Origin: Streptococcus sanguinis SK355
GTDB taxonomy: Bacteria > Bacillota > Bacilli > Lactobacillales > Streptococcaceae
Direction: 5' to 3'
Assembly (NCBI RefSeq): GCF_000212855.1
Contig: NZ_GL890993.1
Coordinates: 214,999-278,998 of the forward strand
DNA: 64,000 nucleotides
Shown here: in pieces, positions 7,516 through 15,506 of the stretch
Position numbering within the stretch: position 1 is the stretch's first letter
Layout: each line of letters begins with the position of its first letter
Notes under the pieces: model-generated
The model's database searches: none
The model's input: the letters and a program-made list of their open reading frames with translations, nothing else
What the model was told of the DNA's origin: nothing
Translations under genes and position numbers: made by a program

Positions 7516-8379
7516 TTAGTCTTGAATGTCTTGGGCGATACTAAAGAGTCCCAAAGTTCCAGGACCGGTATGGGTAGAAATGACAGGTCCCAAAGGCATG
7601 AGGAGAACTTCCTCCACTTGGTCGCTTTCCAGCAGCTGGGCTTTTAGACTCTCAGCCACTTCTTCAGCTCCTGCATAGGCGATAACCACCCGCGGGTCAG
7701 CAACTCCCTCCAAAGTCATACGGACTACTTCTGCCTGCGCCTTTTTCTTGCCGCGAACCTTAGCGACCGAGTCCAGAGTCCCATCTCCCTTGACAGCGAT
7801 AATCGGCTTGATATTGACCAAGCTCCCCATAAGCGCAGCAGTTTTGGAAATCCGACCGCCCCGCATGAGGTGATTGAGGTCATCAACCAGAAAATATGTC
7901 TTGACCTTAGGCACCAAGCTCTCAATCAAGTCTGCTGTCTGCTCCAAGGTCTGGCCAGCCGCTCTAGCCTCTGCCGCCTTCATGACTAAAAGTCCTTCAC
8001 CCATAGAAGCTGCTTTGGTATCAATGATGTGAATCAGTGCATCTGGAAAATCTTCCAAGACTATCTCCCGCGCCATGACAGCACTCTGATAAGTACCTGA
8101 TAGGGCCGAAGCAAAGGCTACATAGAGAACTGGCGTCCCTTCCTTGGCATAGGTTCGAAAAACATCTTCAAACTGGCCGACATTGATCTGACTAGTAGTC
8201 GGCTTGCTGCCGGACTCCATCTTATCCAAAAGTTCTTGGCTGGTCAGCTTGCCTGCGCCAACTGTCTCATAAGTTTGGCCATCTAGCTGAATGGTAAGGC
8301 CTAGGACCTGCACATCATTTTCCTGAGTCCAGTTTTCTGGCAGGTCTGCTGTTGAATCGGTTAAAATTTTAAAGGTCAT
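7516..8379 (-). CDS. DegV family fatty-acid-binding protein
   Basis: 287 residues with DegV hallmarks: KILTDSTADLP at the N-terminus, the PTTSQIN motif around residue 60, and RGGRISK in the second lobe. DegV/FakB proteins bind a fatty acid and present it to the kinase FakA; the bound lipid cannot be read from sequence. The start codon overlaps the end of rae1 by 11 nt, so rlmB-rae1-degV is a tightly packed operon read towards rplM. Confidence 0.9.
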   Translation of the reverse strand: MTFKILTDSTADLPENWTQENDVQVLGLTIQLDGQTYETVGAGKLTSQELLDKMESGSKPTTSQINVGQFEDVFRTYAKEGTPVLYVAFASALSGTYQSAVMAREIVLEDFPDALIHIIDTKAASMGEGLLVMKAAEARAAGQTLEQTADLIESLVPKVKTYFLVDDLNHLMRGGRISKTAALMGSLVNIKPIIAVKGDGTLDSVAKVRGKKKAQAEVVRMTLEGVADPRVVIAYAGAEEVAESLKAQLLESDQVEEVLLMPLGPVISTHTGPGTLGLFSIAQDIQD

Positions 8380-8890
8380 CTTTTTTCTCCATCATTTTTT
8401 GTAAATCGCGCAAAGATTGGCTGTCCATCGGTCGCAAGGGCGGTCTTTGCAGGTTGATTTGTCCGCTCAGTTTATTGAGGTCTGATTTGGTAATAGCCAC
8501 TCGCTTCTCTAGCTCTCTAGCGGATACTCTCAAAGCCCCTTGGGCAAAGACAGTCCACTGCTCATTGAGATCGCTAGTCGCAACCGACACCTGATTTTTG
8601 GGTGTGTTAAGTTCAGCTGCCAAGCGCTCGATATAGTCATCCGCCGTTTCCTCCTCCTCGGTGAAAACGACTTTTACATTAAACTCTTCATAGGTCTGCC
8701 GAACTCCCGGCATATACTGGGCATCAAAGACGCAGATAACTTCCAGTCCTTCAAAGCTGGCATAATTACTGAGTTTCTGGAGCAGAATCGTTCGTGCAGC
8801 ATCTAACTCTCCGCGGTTAAAGTAAGGACGAGTCTCCCGCCAAAAGGCTGTCATATTGTAGCCGTCCACCAGTAAGATTTTTCTTTTCAT
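8369..8890 (-). CDS. rae1: Rae1/YacP-like NYN-domain ribonuclease
   Basis: 173 residues with a NYN (PIN-like) nuclease fold: KILLVDGYNM at the start supplies the first Asp, FDAQY the second, and TADDYIERL the third acidic cluster. In B. subtilis, Rae1 cleaves mRNA in the ribosomal A site. It overlaps rlmB by 4 nt (ATGA), which suggests translational coupling. Streptococcal members are untested as far as I know. Confidence 0.85.
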   Translation of the reverse strand: MKRKILLVDGYNMTAFWRETRPYFNRGELDAARTILLQKLSNYASFEGLEVICVFDAQYMPGVRQTYEEFNVKVVFTEEEETADDYIERLAAELNTPKNQVSVATSDLNEQWTVFAQGALRVSARELEKRVAITKSDLNKLSGQINLQRPPLRPMDSQSLRDLQKMMEKKDDL

Positions 8891-9614
8891 AGGCGATTGC
8901 GAAAGACTTCATACATGAGAATAGCCGCTGCGACACTGGCATTGAGGCTCTGGACATGGCCATTCATGGGAATGGAAATCATCTCGTCCACTTGTTTTTT
9001 AATATTGCTGGAGATTCCCTTACCTTCGTTGCCGATAATGAGGGCCAGCTTGCCTGCTGTATTCCACTTATGAGAAGGCGTCCCCTGCATATCCGTCCCG
9101 AAAATCCAGAAACCAGCTTCCTTGAGCTTATCTAGAGTCTGGCTGAGATTGGTCACACGCGCAATTGGAATATGCTCAATGGCACCCGTTGAGGTCTTGG
9201 CTACGACTGGTGTCACACCGACTGCCCTGTGCTTGGGAATGATGACTCCAGTCACATTGGTCGCGTCAGCCGTCCTCAAGATAGAACCCAGATTGTGCGG
9301 ATCAGTCAGTCCGTCCAAAATCAATAAGAGCGGATTGTCTTCCTGCTCTGCTTTTTTCAAAAGCACCTCGAAGTCAGTATAGGCAAACTCCGCCACTCGC
9401 AGAACAAATCCCTGGTGAACTGCCCCGTCGGTCATCTCCTGCAAGGTCTTCTTAGGTGTCCAAGATATGGAGACCTTTTTTTCCGCTGCTAAATCTTTGA
9501 TTTTATCGACCTTTTTACCACGCAGGTCGTCTTGAATGTAGAGTTTATTTCCAGTGTTAGCTGCGAGAGCCTCTGTCACCGCATGCACACCGTAGACAAT
9601 ATCGTTTTTTCCAT
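8887..9614 (-). CDS. rlmB: 23S rRNA (guanosine-2'-O)-methyltransferase, apparent frameshift after the start codon
   Basis: A SPOUT methyltransferase. It has an L30e-like N-terminal substrate domain and a C-terminal catalytic domain with DPHNLGSILRTAD, IIGNEGKGIS and the knot segment SIPMNGHVQSLNASVAAA. RlmB-type enzymes methylate G2251 in the peptidyltransferase centre. Family members start with M....DIVYGVHAV. Here ATG at 9614 is followed by six A (9610-9605) and the frame is off by one. Seven A would give MEKNDIVYGVHAV. The only in-frame start without the shift is GTG at 9588, which has no ribosome-binding site and removes the first residues. The position of the frameshift is seen directly; its cause is unknown. 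Confidence 0.85.
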
Positions 9615-9629
9615 AGGACTAGTATAACA
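9615..9629 (-). promoter_or_regulatory. Extended -10 promoter abutting the rlmB start codon
   Basis: TGT followed by TATACT lies 6 nt before the ATG at 9614 on the minus strand, with no clear -35. Transcription would begin at or next to the ATG, giving a leaderless or nearly leaderless message. Confidence 0.45.
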
Positions 9630-9766
9630 CAAAGGCGAAAAAATGGCGGCAGGATTTACTCGGGCGAGACAGAATTCTGCTCTGATAAAAAGCAATCAGC
9701 AGGCCCTAAGATTCCCCGCTAGTCATGCTATAATAGAAAGAAGTCTAAAAAAGGAAACTCTTACTC

Positions 9767-10732
9767 ATGTCTCTCCTCCAACGCACCATCAAGCTAGTAT
9801 TAGCTACCTGTCTCGCTGCTTGGCTGGCTGACTTTTTAGGTCTGACCTACTCAACTTCAGCCGGAATTATTGCCATCCTCAGCGTGACTGATACCCGCCG
9901 CAGCACTGCAAAGCTAGCAGGCAATCGCTTTTTATCTACCCTGCTGGCTCTTGCTATCGGAAGCCTGGCCTTTCACTTTCTAGGTTTTCATCTCGGAGCA
10001 TTGGCCATCTATATCGCACTCTATGTGCCTCTGGCCTTTCGCCTTGGCTGGGAAATAGGCATTACACCCAGCACCGTCCTGGTCACCCATCTGCTCTTAG
10101 AAAAATCTACTTCCTGGTCTCTGCTTGGAAATGAGCTAGCTCTATTTCTTATTGGAACTAGCTTTGCACTCCTAGCCAATCTCTATATGCCCTCGCGTCA
10201 GCAAGAGATTGACAGCTACCACGAGCAAGTGGAAGAACAGCTGAAAAAAATTCTCCTGCGCTTTGAGTATTTCTTAAAAGCTGGAGACGGCCGAAATGAT
10301 GCAGCTCTGATCAAGGAGCTGGACAAGATTTTGCAGCAGGCCTTGCAGCTGGTCTATCTGGACCACTCCAACCACCTCTTTCACCAGACCAACTACCATA
10401 TCCACTATTTTGAAATGCGGCAGGCCCAAAATCGTATCCTGCAAGACATGGCCAGCAATATCAACAACTGCCAGCTAGCAGCCAGTGAAAGCTTGATTTT
10501 AGCCCGCCTCTTCTCCCAGACCGCTAAGCAACTGAGCCAAGAAAATCCCGCCCGAGACCTCTTGGACGAGATTGAAAACTATCTAGCCGTTTTTCGCGAG
10601 CGACCACTCCCTAAGACCCGCCAAGAATTTGAAACCCGCGCCATGCTCCTGCAGCTCCTGCGAGACTTGGAAAACTTTATTAGAATTAAGGTAGAATTTT
10701 ACGAAAATTACCAAAAGGTGCAAGCAAATTAG
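9767..10732 (+). CDS. Aromatic acid exporter family (DUF939-like) membrane protein
   Basis: 321 residues. The N-terminal 145 are membrane-embedded, with short helices and the segments TRRSTAKLAGNRFLST and GWEIGITPSTVLVTHLL, typical of the FUSC/DUF939 aromatic-acid-exporter group. The rest is a soluble, helical, charged domain (EEQLKKILLRFEYFL onwards). Small acids are proposed substrates for the family, but nothing here fixes one. AAGGA precedes the ATG. It is monocistronic, convergent with kimA and divergent from rlmB. Confidence 0.75.
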   Translation: MSLLQRTIKLVLATCLAAWLADFLGLTYSTSAGIIAILSVTDTRRSTAKLAGNRFLSTLLALAIGSLAFHFLGFHLGALAIYIALYVPLAFRLGWEIGITPSTVLVTHLLLEKSTSWSLLGNELALFLIGTSFALLANLYMPSRQQEIDSYHEQVEEQLKKILLRFEYFLKAGDGRNDAALIKELDKILQQALQLVYLDHSNHLFHQTNYHIHYFEMRQAQNRILQDMASNINNCQLAASESLILARLFSQTAKQLSQENPARDLLDEIENYLAVFRERPLPKTRQEFETRAMLLQLLRDLENFIRIKVEFYENYQKVQAN

Positions 10733-10757
10733 CTCTGCGCTATTTCCAATAAATAAT

Positions 10758-10788
10758 AAAAGGAGTTGAAAAATCTTCAACTCTTTTT
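10758..10788. terminator. Bidirectional terminator
   Basis: A 13-bp stem with one G-U pair (10758-10770 with 10776-10788, 5-nt loop) has A and T runs on both sides. It lies between the convergent DUF939-like gene and the kimA-like gene and can serve both. Confidence 0.85.
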
Positions 10789-10810
10789 CTCATTAATCAA
10801 AAGCGATCGC

Positions 10811-12658
10811 TCATTCTTTTAAGTGATAAGAATAGCTTGCAACCACAACATCCTCATACCATTTCAGATAGTATTTCAATTTCAAGCTCATCTGGTTATG
10901 CAGGACATTTTGCCATCTCTTTTTAGGTATAAATTGAGGTACTAGGACCGTCACTGTTCGGCCTTCTTTTTTGGCTCGCTTGGCCACCTTAATCACATAC
11001 TGAACTGTCGGACTGATAATATTGCGGTAGCTAGTCGTGACTGTCTCAAAGCGAATATCTGGGAAGTACTCAGCAAATTCCTTGGCGACTTCAGCATCTT
11101 TTTCAGCAGTTTCTGCTGTTGAAACATGCATTGCTACGACTTCATCTCCGATACTACGAGCATAGCTCATCGCACCAACACTGACTCGGGTGACATTCCC
11201 GACCAGGACAATTACTGTATTACCAGTGTAGTTCTGACGCTCGATATGGTCATGCAATCTCAACTGTTTAGCGACTCTATTATAATGCTGCTTGATAGAT
11301 AAAAACAGCCAAGTCAAGACAATGATAATAGGGAAGAAAGGCCAAATATCTTGAAGGCGGAACAAGAGTAAGATAAGGACAATCCCGTAACAAATAATCG
11401 CTCCAAGGATATTCGCAATCGAATGCTTCAAGAAATTATTTCCATATTTTTTCTTCCAATGGACAACCATACCGGTCTGGGAGAGAGCAAAGGGTACGAA
11501 CACACCAATCGTGTACAGGGGAATCAAGCGTTCTGTATTTCCCTTAAAGATGAACAAAAGAGCAATGGCACCAAAAGCCAAAGTGAAAATGCCATTAGAA
11601 TAGCTGAGACGATCTCCTTTTTCCATGTACATATGTGGCATGTATTTATTCTTAGCCATATTGTAGGAGAGCATAGGAAAGGCTGAAAAGCCTGTATTGG
11701 CTGCCACTGCTAAGATCAAAGCTGTTGACAATTGGAAAACATAGAACAAGATGCGACCAAGGGGAGTGCTTCCCAAAATCGCTTGTGCCATCTGAGCCAA
11801 TATCGTTACACCTTTGACAGGCACGATGCCAATCCAATAATTCAAGAAGGTAATGCCCGCAAACATGATGCCTAGGATTAAAGCCATAATCGATAGGGTG
11901 GTTGCAGCATTATGGGCTTTTGGTTTCTTGAAAAAGGGAACCGAATTGGAAATAGCTTCCACTCCTGTCAAGGAAGCAGAGCCGCTGGTGAAAGCACGAA
12001 GCAGTAAGATCAAACTTACTCCAGCAATCGGACTACCAATCCGCGCGGTTGCGTGATAGTCTAAATTTCCTGTCAGGATTTGCACAAAACCAAAACCAAT
12101 CAACAATAAGGTGCTGACAATAAAAAGATAGACAGGAATCATCAAGGAAGTGGCCGATTCTTTTAATCCTCGGAGATTCATTAGCATCAACAAGAGAACT
12201 AAGAAAATGGAAATATGTAAATTGTAAGGATGTAAGACGGGAATTGCAGAGGTAATTGCGTCCGCTCCAGAAGCGACTGAAACGGCTACTGTCAACATGT
12301 AATCTACCAGCAAGCTTCCCCCAGCGATCAAACCTGCCGTTGGAGATAGATTTTCTGTCGTCACCATATAAGCTCCTCCTCCTTGAGGGTAAGCATGGAT
12401 AACCTGACGGTAAGAAATCGTTAAACTCGCTAATAGAATCAATACGACAATTCCTATGGGAAGCGACCACCAAATGGCACCAATAGAAATAGACGTCAAG
12501 ACCAAAACAACCTGCTCTGGTCCATAAGCAATAGAAGATAAAGCGTCACTGGAGAGCATAGCCAAGGCTTGCATCTTGGTCAATAAATGACCATCATCGC
12601 CCTCTTTCCCAGATTTTAATGGGCGTCCAATAAAAAAGCCTTTTAACTTGGAAAACAT
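10811..12658 (-). CDS. kimA: KimA-like APC-family potassium transporter
   Basis: 615 residues with about 12 membrane helices and a cytosolic C-terminal domain of about 150 residues. The N-terminus SSDALSSIAYGPEQ and the YPQGGGAY loop match KimA (YdaO), the high-affinity K+/H+ symporter of B. subtilis, which has similar length. KimA is inhibited by c-di-AMP through its C-terminal domain; whether this protein is cannot be read from sequence. No ydaO-type riboswitch is recognisable upstream. A generic amino-acid permease is the alternative. Confidence 0.72.
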   Translation of the reverse strand: MFSKLKGFFIGRPLKSGKEGDDGHLLTKMQALAMLSSDALSSIAYGPEQVVLVLTSISIGAIWWSLPIGIVVLILLASLTISYRQVIHAYPQGGGAYMVTTENLSPTAGLIAGGSLLVDYMLTVAVSVASGADAITSAIPVLHPYNLHISIFLVLLLMLMNLRGLKESATSLMIPVYLFIVSTLLLIGFGFVQILTGNLDYHATARIGSPIAGVSLILLLRAFTSGSASLTGVEAISNSVPFFKKPKAHNAATTLSIMALILGIMFAGITFLNYWIGIVPVKGVTILAQMAQAILGSTPLGRILFYVFQLSTALILAVAANTGFSAFPMLSYNMAKNKYMPHMYMEKGDRLSYSNGIFTLAFGAIALLFIFKGNTERLIPLYTIGVFVPFALSQTGMVVHWKKKYGNNFLKHSIANILGAIICYGIVLILLLFRLQDIWPFFPIIIVLTWLFLSIKQHYNRVAKQLRLHDHIERQNYTGNTVIVLVGNVTRVSVGAMSYARSIGDEVVAMHVSTAETAEKDAEVAKEFAEYFPDIRFETVTTSYRNIISPTVQYVIKVAKRAKKEGRTVTVLVPQFIPKKRWQNVLHNQMSLKLKYYLKWYEDVVVASYSYHLKE

Positions 12659-13182
12659 AAGTTCCTCCTTTAAAAATATGAGCCATTCTACTCCTTTTTG
12701 GAAAACATGTCAATACTTTTCTGAAAATAAATTTTCATAAATTTAAACTTCCTGCTTTTTATCCAAGTGCTTGATGAAAACCATCTCAGTAGATATCAAC
12801 ATCATTCCCCAATCTCACTAGCAAAAATTAAGTTGAAGTCTGGGTGCTCATAGCCTTAACTCAGCATCTATTGAATGCTTTCCCAAAATCGAGCAGAATA
12901 CCATGCATGATTTAACTAGCAGGTCAGGAACCACGAAAACGGAGATGAGCTAATCCCGAGCAAGGTAGCTGGAAAGAACTCAAACAATATATTTAAAGTT
13001 TTAAACACACTCTTCTACAAAATTTACCTGTTTTCTGGAGACATCGTGCTTGTTTATATGGGAATTACCAAGCCAATATACGTATCAAAAAACGGCTCTA
13101 TAATTCCTACAATGGTTTTACCCACTACAGAGATTATAGAGCCCTTCTTACTATCTGTAATTTATATATTTATAAGGAAACT
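12659..13182. other. Intergenic region, no gene seen
   Basis: 524 bp between the kimA-like gene and the SecB-like gene. Frames on both strands are broken. The less AT-rich part at 12840-12990 might be a gene remnant, but no protein family is recognisable. I see no riboswitch fold and no clear terminator for the toxin operon. Confidence 0.5.
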
Positions 13183-13560
13183 TTACTCAGATGATGGTTT
13201 CGTGAAATTTATAGTAGGTAAAACAACCGCATTTTCATTATCCAATGATGTGATTATAGATACAACGCTTCGTACATAAGGAAAAAGAATAGCTACTCCA
13301 TTTACGCTCAAGAACTCTTCGGCACGTTCTATATCATGAACAGTAAAAAATCCTGACAATTCTATTATCAATTTTCTGTTATTATTCTCATCATTTACTG
13401 TTGTTTTTATAATTAATTGTGCATTTTTTCTATCTTCTGTCAACAAAGACTTAACTTGTAACTTCCCCTTATCTTTGTCTTCACTTAACCCTTCTTCATA
13501 TATAGAATAATCAATACTATTAATTCTATATCCTTCAAATTCGATAGGTACCCGTTCCAT
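13183..13560 (-). CDS. SecB-like chaperone of a toxin-antitoxin-chaperone operon
   Basis: 125 residues. The core is SecB-like: a strand ending SGFFTV, then AEEFLSVNGVAILFPYVRSVVS (about 79-101), and LPTINF (114-119). These correspond to the SecB helix with its LFPYAR segment and the following PxNF strand. Classical SecB is absent from most Firmicutes. Solitary small SecB-like proteins are known as the third component of TAC modules, where they protect a labile antitoxin. The start at 13560 has AAGGG before it; an ATG 15 nt upstream has no such site. It is last of three genes, 24 nt after the antitoxin candidate. Confidence 0.72.
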   Translation of the reverse strand: MERVPIEFEGYRINSIDYSIYEEGLSEDKDKGKLQVKSLLTEDRKNAQLIIKTTVNDENNNRKLIIELSGFFTVHDIERAEEFLSVNGVAILFPYVRSVVSIITSLDNENAVVLPTINFTKPSSE

Positions 13561-13584
13561 TATTAATCCCTTCATTTTCTATTA

Positions 13585-13917
13585 CTATGCGGCCAAACCA
13601 GTATTATGATCTCTCATTTCACAATGTGTCTCAAATTCAGTAACTTGAACAAATTCCGCTTCTAATTTACGATGATTAATTTGGATAGAATTTTCGTACT
13701 CTAGAACAGAACCCCTAAGCTCAACAAATGATTTATCAAAAGTATAATCTTGACCAGTGGATGTTTTAAATGTAAGATTTTCTTCAAAACATTCAATTTC
13801 TTCATACTGCTCCTCAGAGTATTCCTTAATAAGGCCATCAACGTACTCTTCCGTTATTAAGTCATCCAAGAAGCTTTTATAAGTCTCTTTATCTATAATT
13901 TTACTCAATTTTATCAT
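13585..13917 (-). CDS. Small acidic protein, probable antitoxin of the TAC operon
   Basis: 110 residues, strongly acidic between 16 and 50 (EEYVDGLIKEYSEEQYEEIE), with no helix-turn-helix I can see and no recognised family. The role is inferred from position only: middle gene between an ADP-ribosyltransferase-like toxin (13 nt upstream) and a SecB-like chaperone (24 nt downstream). In TAC systems the antitoxin C-terminus holds the chaperone-dependence segment; here that would be about residues 85-110. GGAGAGG precedes the ATG. Confidence 0.5.
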   Translation of the reverse strand: MIKLSKIIDKETYKSFLDDLITEEYVDGLIKEYSEEQYEEIECFEENLTFKTSTGQDYTFDKSFVELRGSVLEYENSIQINHRKLEAEFVQVTEFETHCEMRDHNTGLAA

Positions 13918-13930
13918 CTTTACCTCTCCA

Positions 13931-14524
13931 CTACATCAACGAGACCGTCTTTAATACCTGATTGTCTCTAATACAATATTCAAAACCATTTGCAACATAT
14001 GAACGATTTGATCCTTTTATTTGCGAAACAGTCATTGCTTTAACCAATATAGCATGTTGCGAAGTGCTTTGCGCATTGATAACATCCTTAATAAAATGTT
14101 CAACAAGCGCCCCTTCTAAGGAAGACTGATTATCATTACGAAAAACTTTTTCTAAATCTTTATAATTAGGCTGAGAAACTATTCTCTCCTTATATTCTAA
14201 AAAATAGTCAAGTGTTTCTTCATCAGTTAAATCAAGAATGTACTTTTCCTGATTATCATCCAATACCAAAGAAACGGTCAATATACAAGAACCCTCTGCC
14301 GACATTTTTTCTTTTCTATATAATTCTGCAAGAACTTTTGAAGAAAAAAAATAGGAACCATAGCCTAAGCTTCCGGGCTTCTTTTTAACCCTAGAAATCA
14401 TTCTTGAATTTGCACCTTCTCTTTTTACCAATGGAAATCGAATTTCTGGCTTAGGACAAAATCCCTCATCCTTTATTTTATCAGCATTCACTTTATTTGT
14501 TGCATGATACAAAAGATACTCCAT
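13931..14524 (-). CDS. ADP-ribosyltransferase-like toxin of a TAC operon
   Basis: 197 residues. The N-terminus LYHATNKVNADKIKDEGF and GSLGYGSYFFSS (51-62) look like the H and Y motifs of the H-Y-E (PARP/diphtheria-toxin-like) ADP-ribosyltransferase fold, with His7 and Tyr55. Glu137 or Glu142 in SSLEGALVEHF could be the third catalytic residue. The gene is first of three, with AGGAG 5 nt before its ATG. Toxin, antitoxin, SecB-like chaperone is the order of E. coli CmdTAC, whose toxin ADP-ribosylates mRNA during phage infection. Target and activity here are inference. A non-toxic ART-fold protein is the alternative. Confidence 0.62.
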   Translation of the reverse strand: MEYLLYHATNKVNADKIKDEGFCPKPEIRFPLVKREGANSRMISRVKKKPGSLGYGSYFFSSKVLAELYRKEKMSAEGSCILTVSLVLDDNQEKYILDLTDEETLDYFLEYKERIVSQPNYKDLEKVFRNDNQSSLEGALVEHFIKDVINAQSTSQHAILVKAMTVSQIKGSNRSYVANGFEYCIRDNQVLKTVSLM

Positions 14525-14545
14525 ATATACTCCTAGCTAAATATA

Positions 14546-14574
14546 ATTTTAGCGTAAAAAAACTTTTTTTACAA
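14546..14574 (-). promoter_or_regulatory. TAC operon promoter with palindromic operator-like element
   Basis: On the minus strand, TTGTAA (14574-14569) and TAAAAT (14551-14546) are exactly 17 nt apart. A perfect 19-bp palindrome, GTAAAAAAACTTTTTTTAC (14554-14572), fills the spacer and overlaps the -35. A protein bound there would exclude RNA polymerase, as expected for autorepression by a toxin-antitoxin complex. A purely structural A/T tract cannot be excluded. Confidence 0.6.
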
Positions 14575-14662
14575 GTAGTACACCGTTAAGATTTAAAAAT
14601 TTGCTAAATATTAAAATTTTCATAGTAATTTTTAAAAAATTTAGCATAGGAAAATTTAGAAA

Positions 14663-15094
14663 TTATTCTTCAATCTCAATTCCTTTGGATTCAAATAAAT
14701 CACGTACTTCTTTAGAAAATGGAAAGATTGTTCCGTCAATAGTTTTTAAATTCGAAAACTGCGATAGCTCCTTTTCAGTCACATTTTCCAAATCAAATTG
14801 ATTATCTTCACCATCCCATAAAGGGATTAATTGCGCATAGATATCATTACCTCCATCAAAGAAGAGGCTTTCCACATTCTGCGCATACTCTTTAGGTATT
14901 TCCAATCGTTCGAAATAAGCCTCTACTTCAGGAATTGGTGTTTCATCGAAGTCTTCTGGATCTACAGATAATTTCTCAGATTCACAAAAACTGTAAACAT
15001 TAAAACGTGGCTCAAGCACGTTTTGTTCATACATCAACTCCTGAATAATAGCCAACTTAAAATTAAAATTATCAAATTGTAAGAAATCACTCAT
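14663..15094 (-). CDS. Hypothetical protein resembling DUF6892
   Basis: 143 residues, strongly acidic, no signal peptide or membrane helix. The N-terminal FNFKLAIIQELMYEQNVLEP, the central IPEVEAYFERLEIPKE and FFDGGNDIYAQLIPLWDGEDNQ resemble the uncharacterised DUF6892 family as I remember it. Such small acidic SUKH-like proteins are often immunity or antitoxin-type proteins, but no partner toxin adjoins it except the TAC operon 138 bp downstream. AAAGGAA precedes the ATG. Base composition is AT-rich like the TAC genes. Confidence 0.55.
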   Translation of the reverse strand: MSDFLQFDNFNFKLAIIQELMYEQNVLEPRFNVYSFCESEKLSVDPEDFDETPIPEVEAYFERLEIPKEYAQNVESLFFDGGNDIYAQLIPLWDGEDNQFDLENVTEKELSQFSNLKTIDGTIFPFSKEVRDLFESKGIEIEE

Positions 15095-15113
15095 AAACTA
15101 GTTCCTTTCAAAA

Positions 15114-15506
15114 TCAGAACGAGGTCTCAATCTTCCGAATACACCAGTCAATCAGCTCTTCCAGTCGCTCAATAGATTCGGTCATATGCAGGTAGCCCAT
15201 AACCGCTTCAAAGCCGGTAGACATGCGATAAGTGACGATATCTGTATTCTTAGCTTTGGTGTGGCTGTTGGCATTGCGGCCACGCTTATAGATATCCTCT
15301 TCCTTCTCCGTCAGAATCCCTTCTTCCAGCATGAGAGAGATAAGATTGGCCTGAGCCTTGGCAGAAACGTACTTGGTCGCTTCCCTGTGCAGCTGATTTG
15401 GCTTGGTCAGACCTTGAAAAATCAGGTGGCGCCGGATATACATGGAGTAGACAGCATCTCCCTCAAAGGCGAGAGCAATGCCGTTAATCAGGTTGACATC
15501 AGTCAC
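15114..15506 (-). CDS. mrnC: Mini-ribonuclease III
   Basis: 130 residues, the lone RNase III catalytic domain without the dsRNA-binding domain. The signature FEGDAVY (14-20) carries catalytic acidic residues, and a conserved GRNANSH lies near residue 78. MrnC matures 23S rRNA ends in Firmicutes. The start overlaps the cysS stop by 8 nt, the usual cysS-mrnC pairing. In many streptococci rlmB follows; here a TAC, kimA-like and DUF939-like block intervenes. Confidence 0.93.
   Translation of the reverse strand: MTDVNLINGIALAFEGDAVYSMYIRRHLIFQGLTKPNQLHREATKYVSAKAQANLISLMLEEGILTEKEEDIYKRGRNANSHTKAKNTDIVTYRMSTGFEAVMGYLHMTESIERLEELIDWCIRKIETSF

Noticed and set aside
12659..13182. Possible ydaO (c-di-AMP) riboswitch before the kimA-like gene
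   Set aside because: I could not find the conserved core or a terminator/antiterminator pair; only a negative by-eye search.
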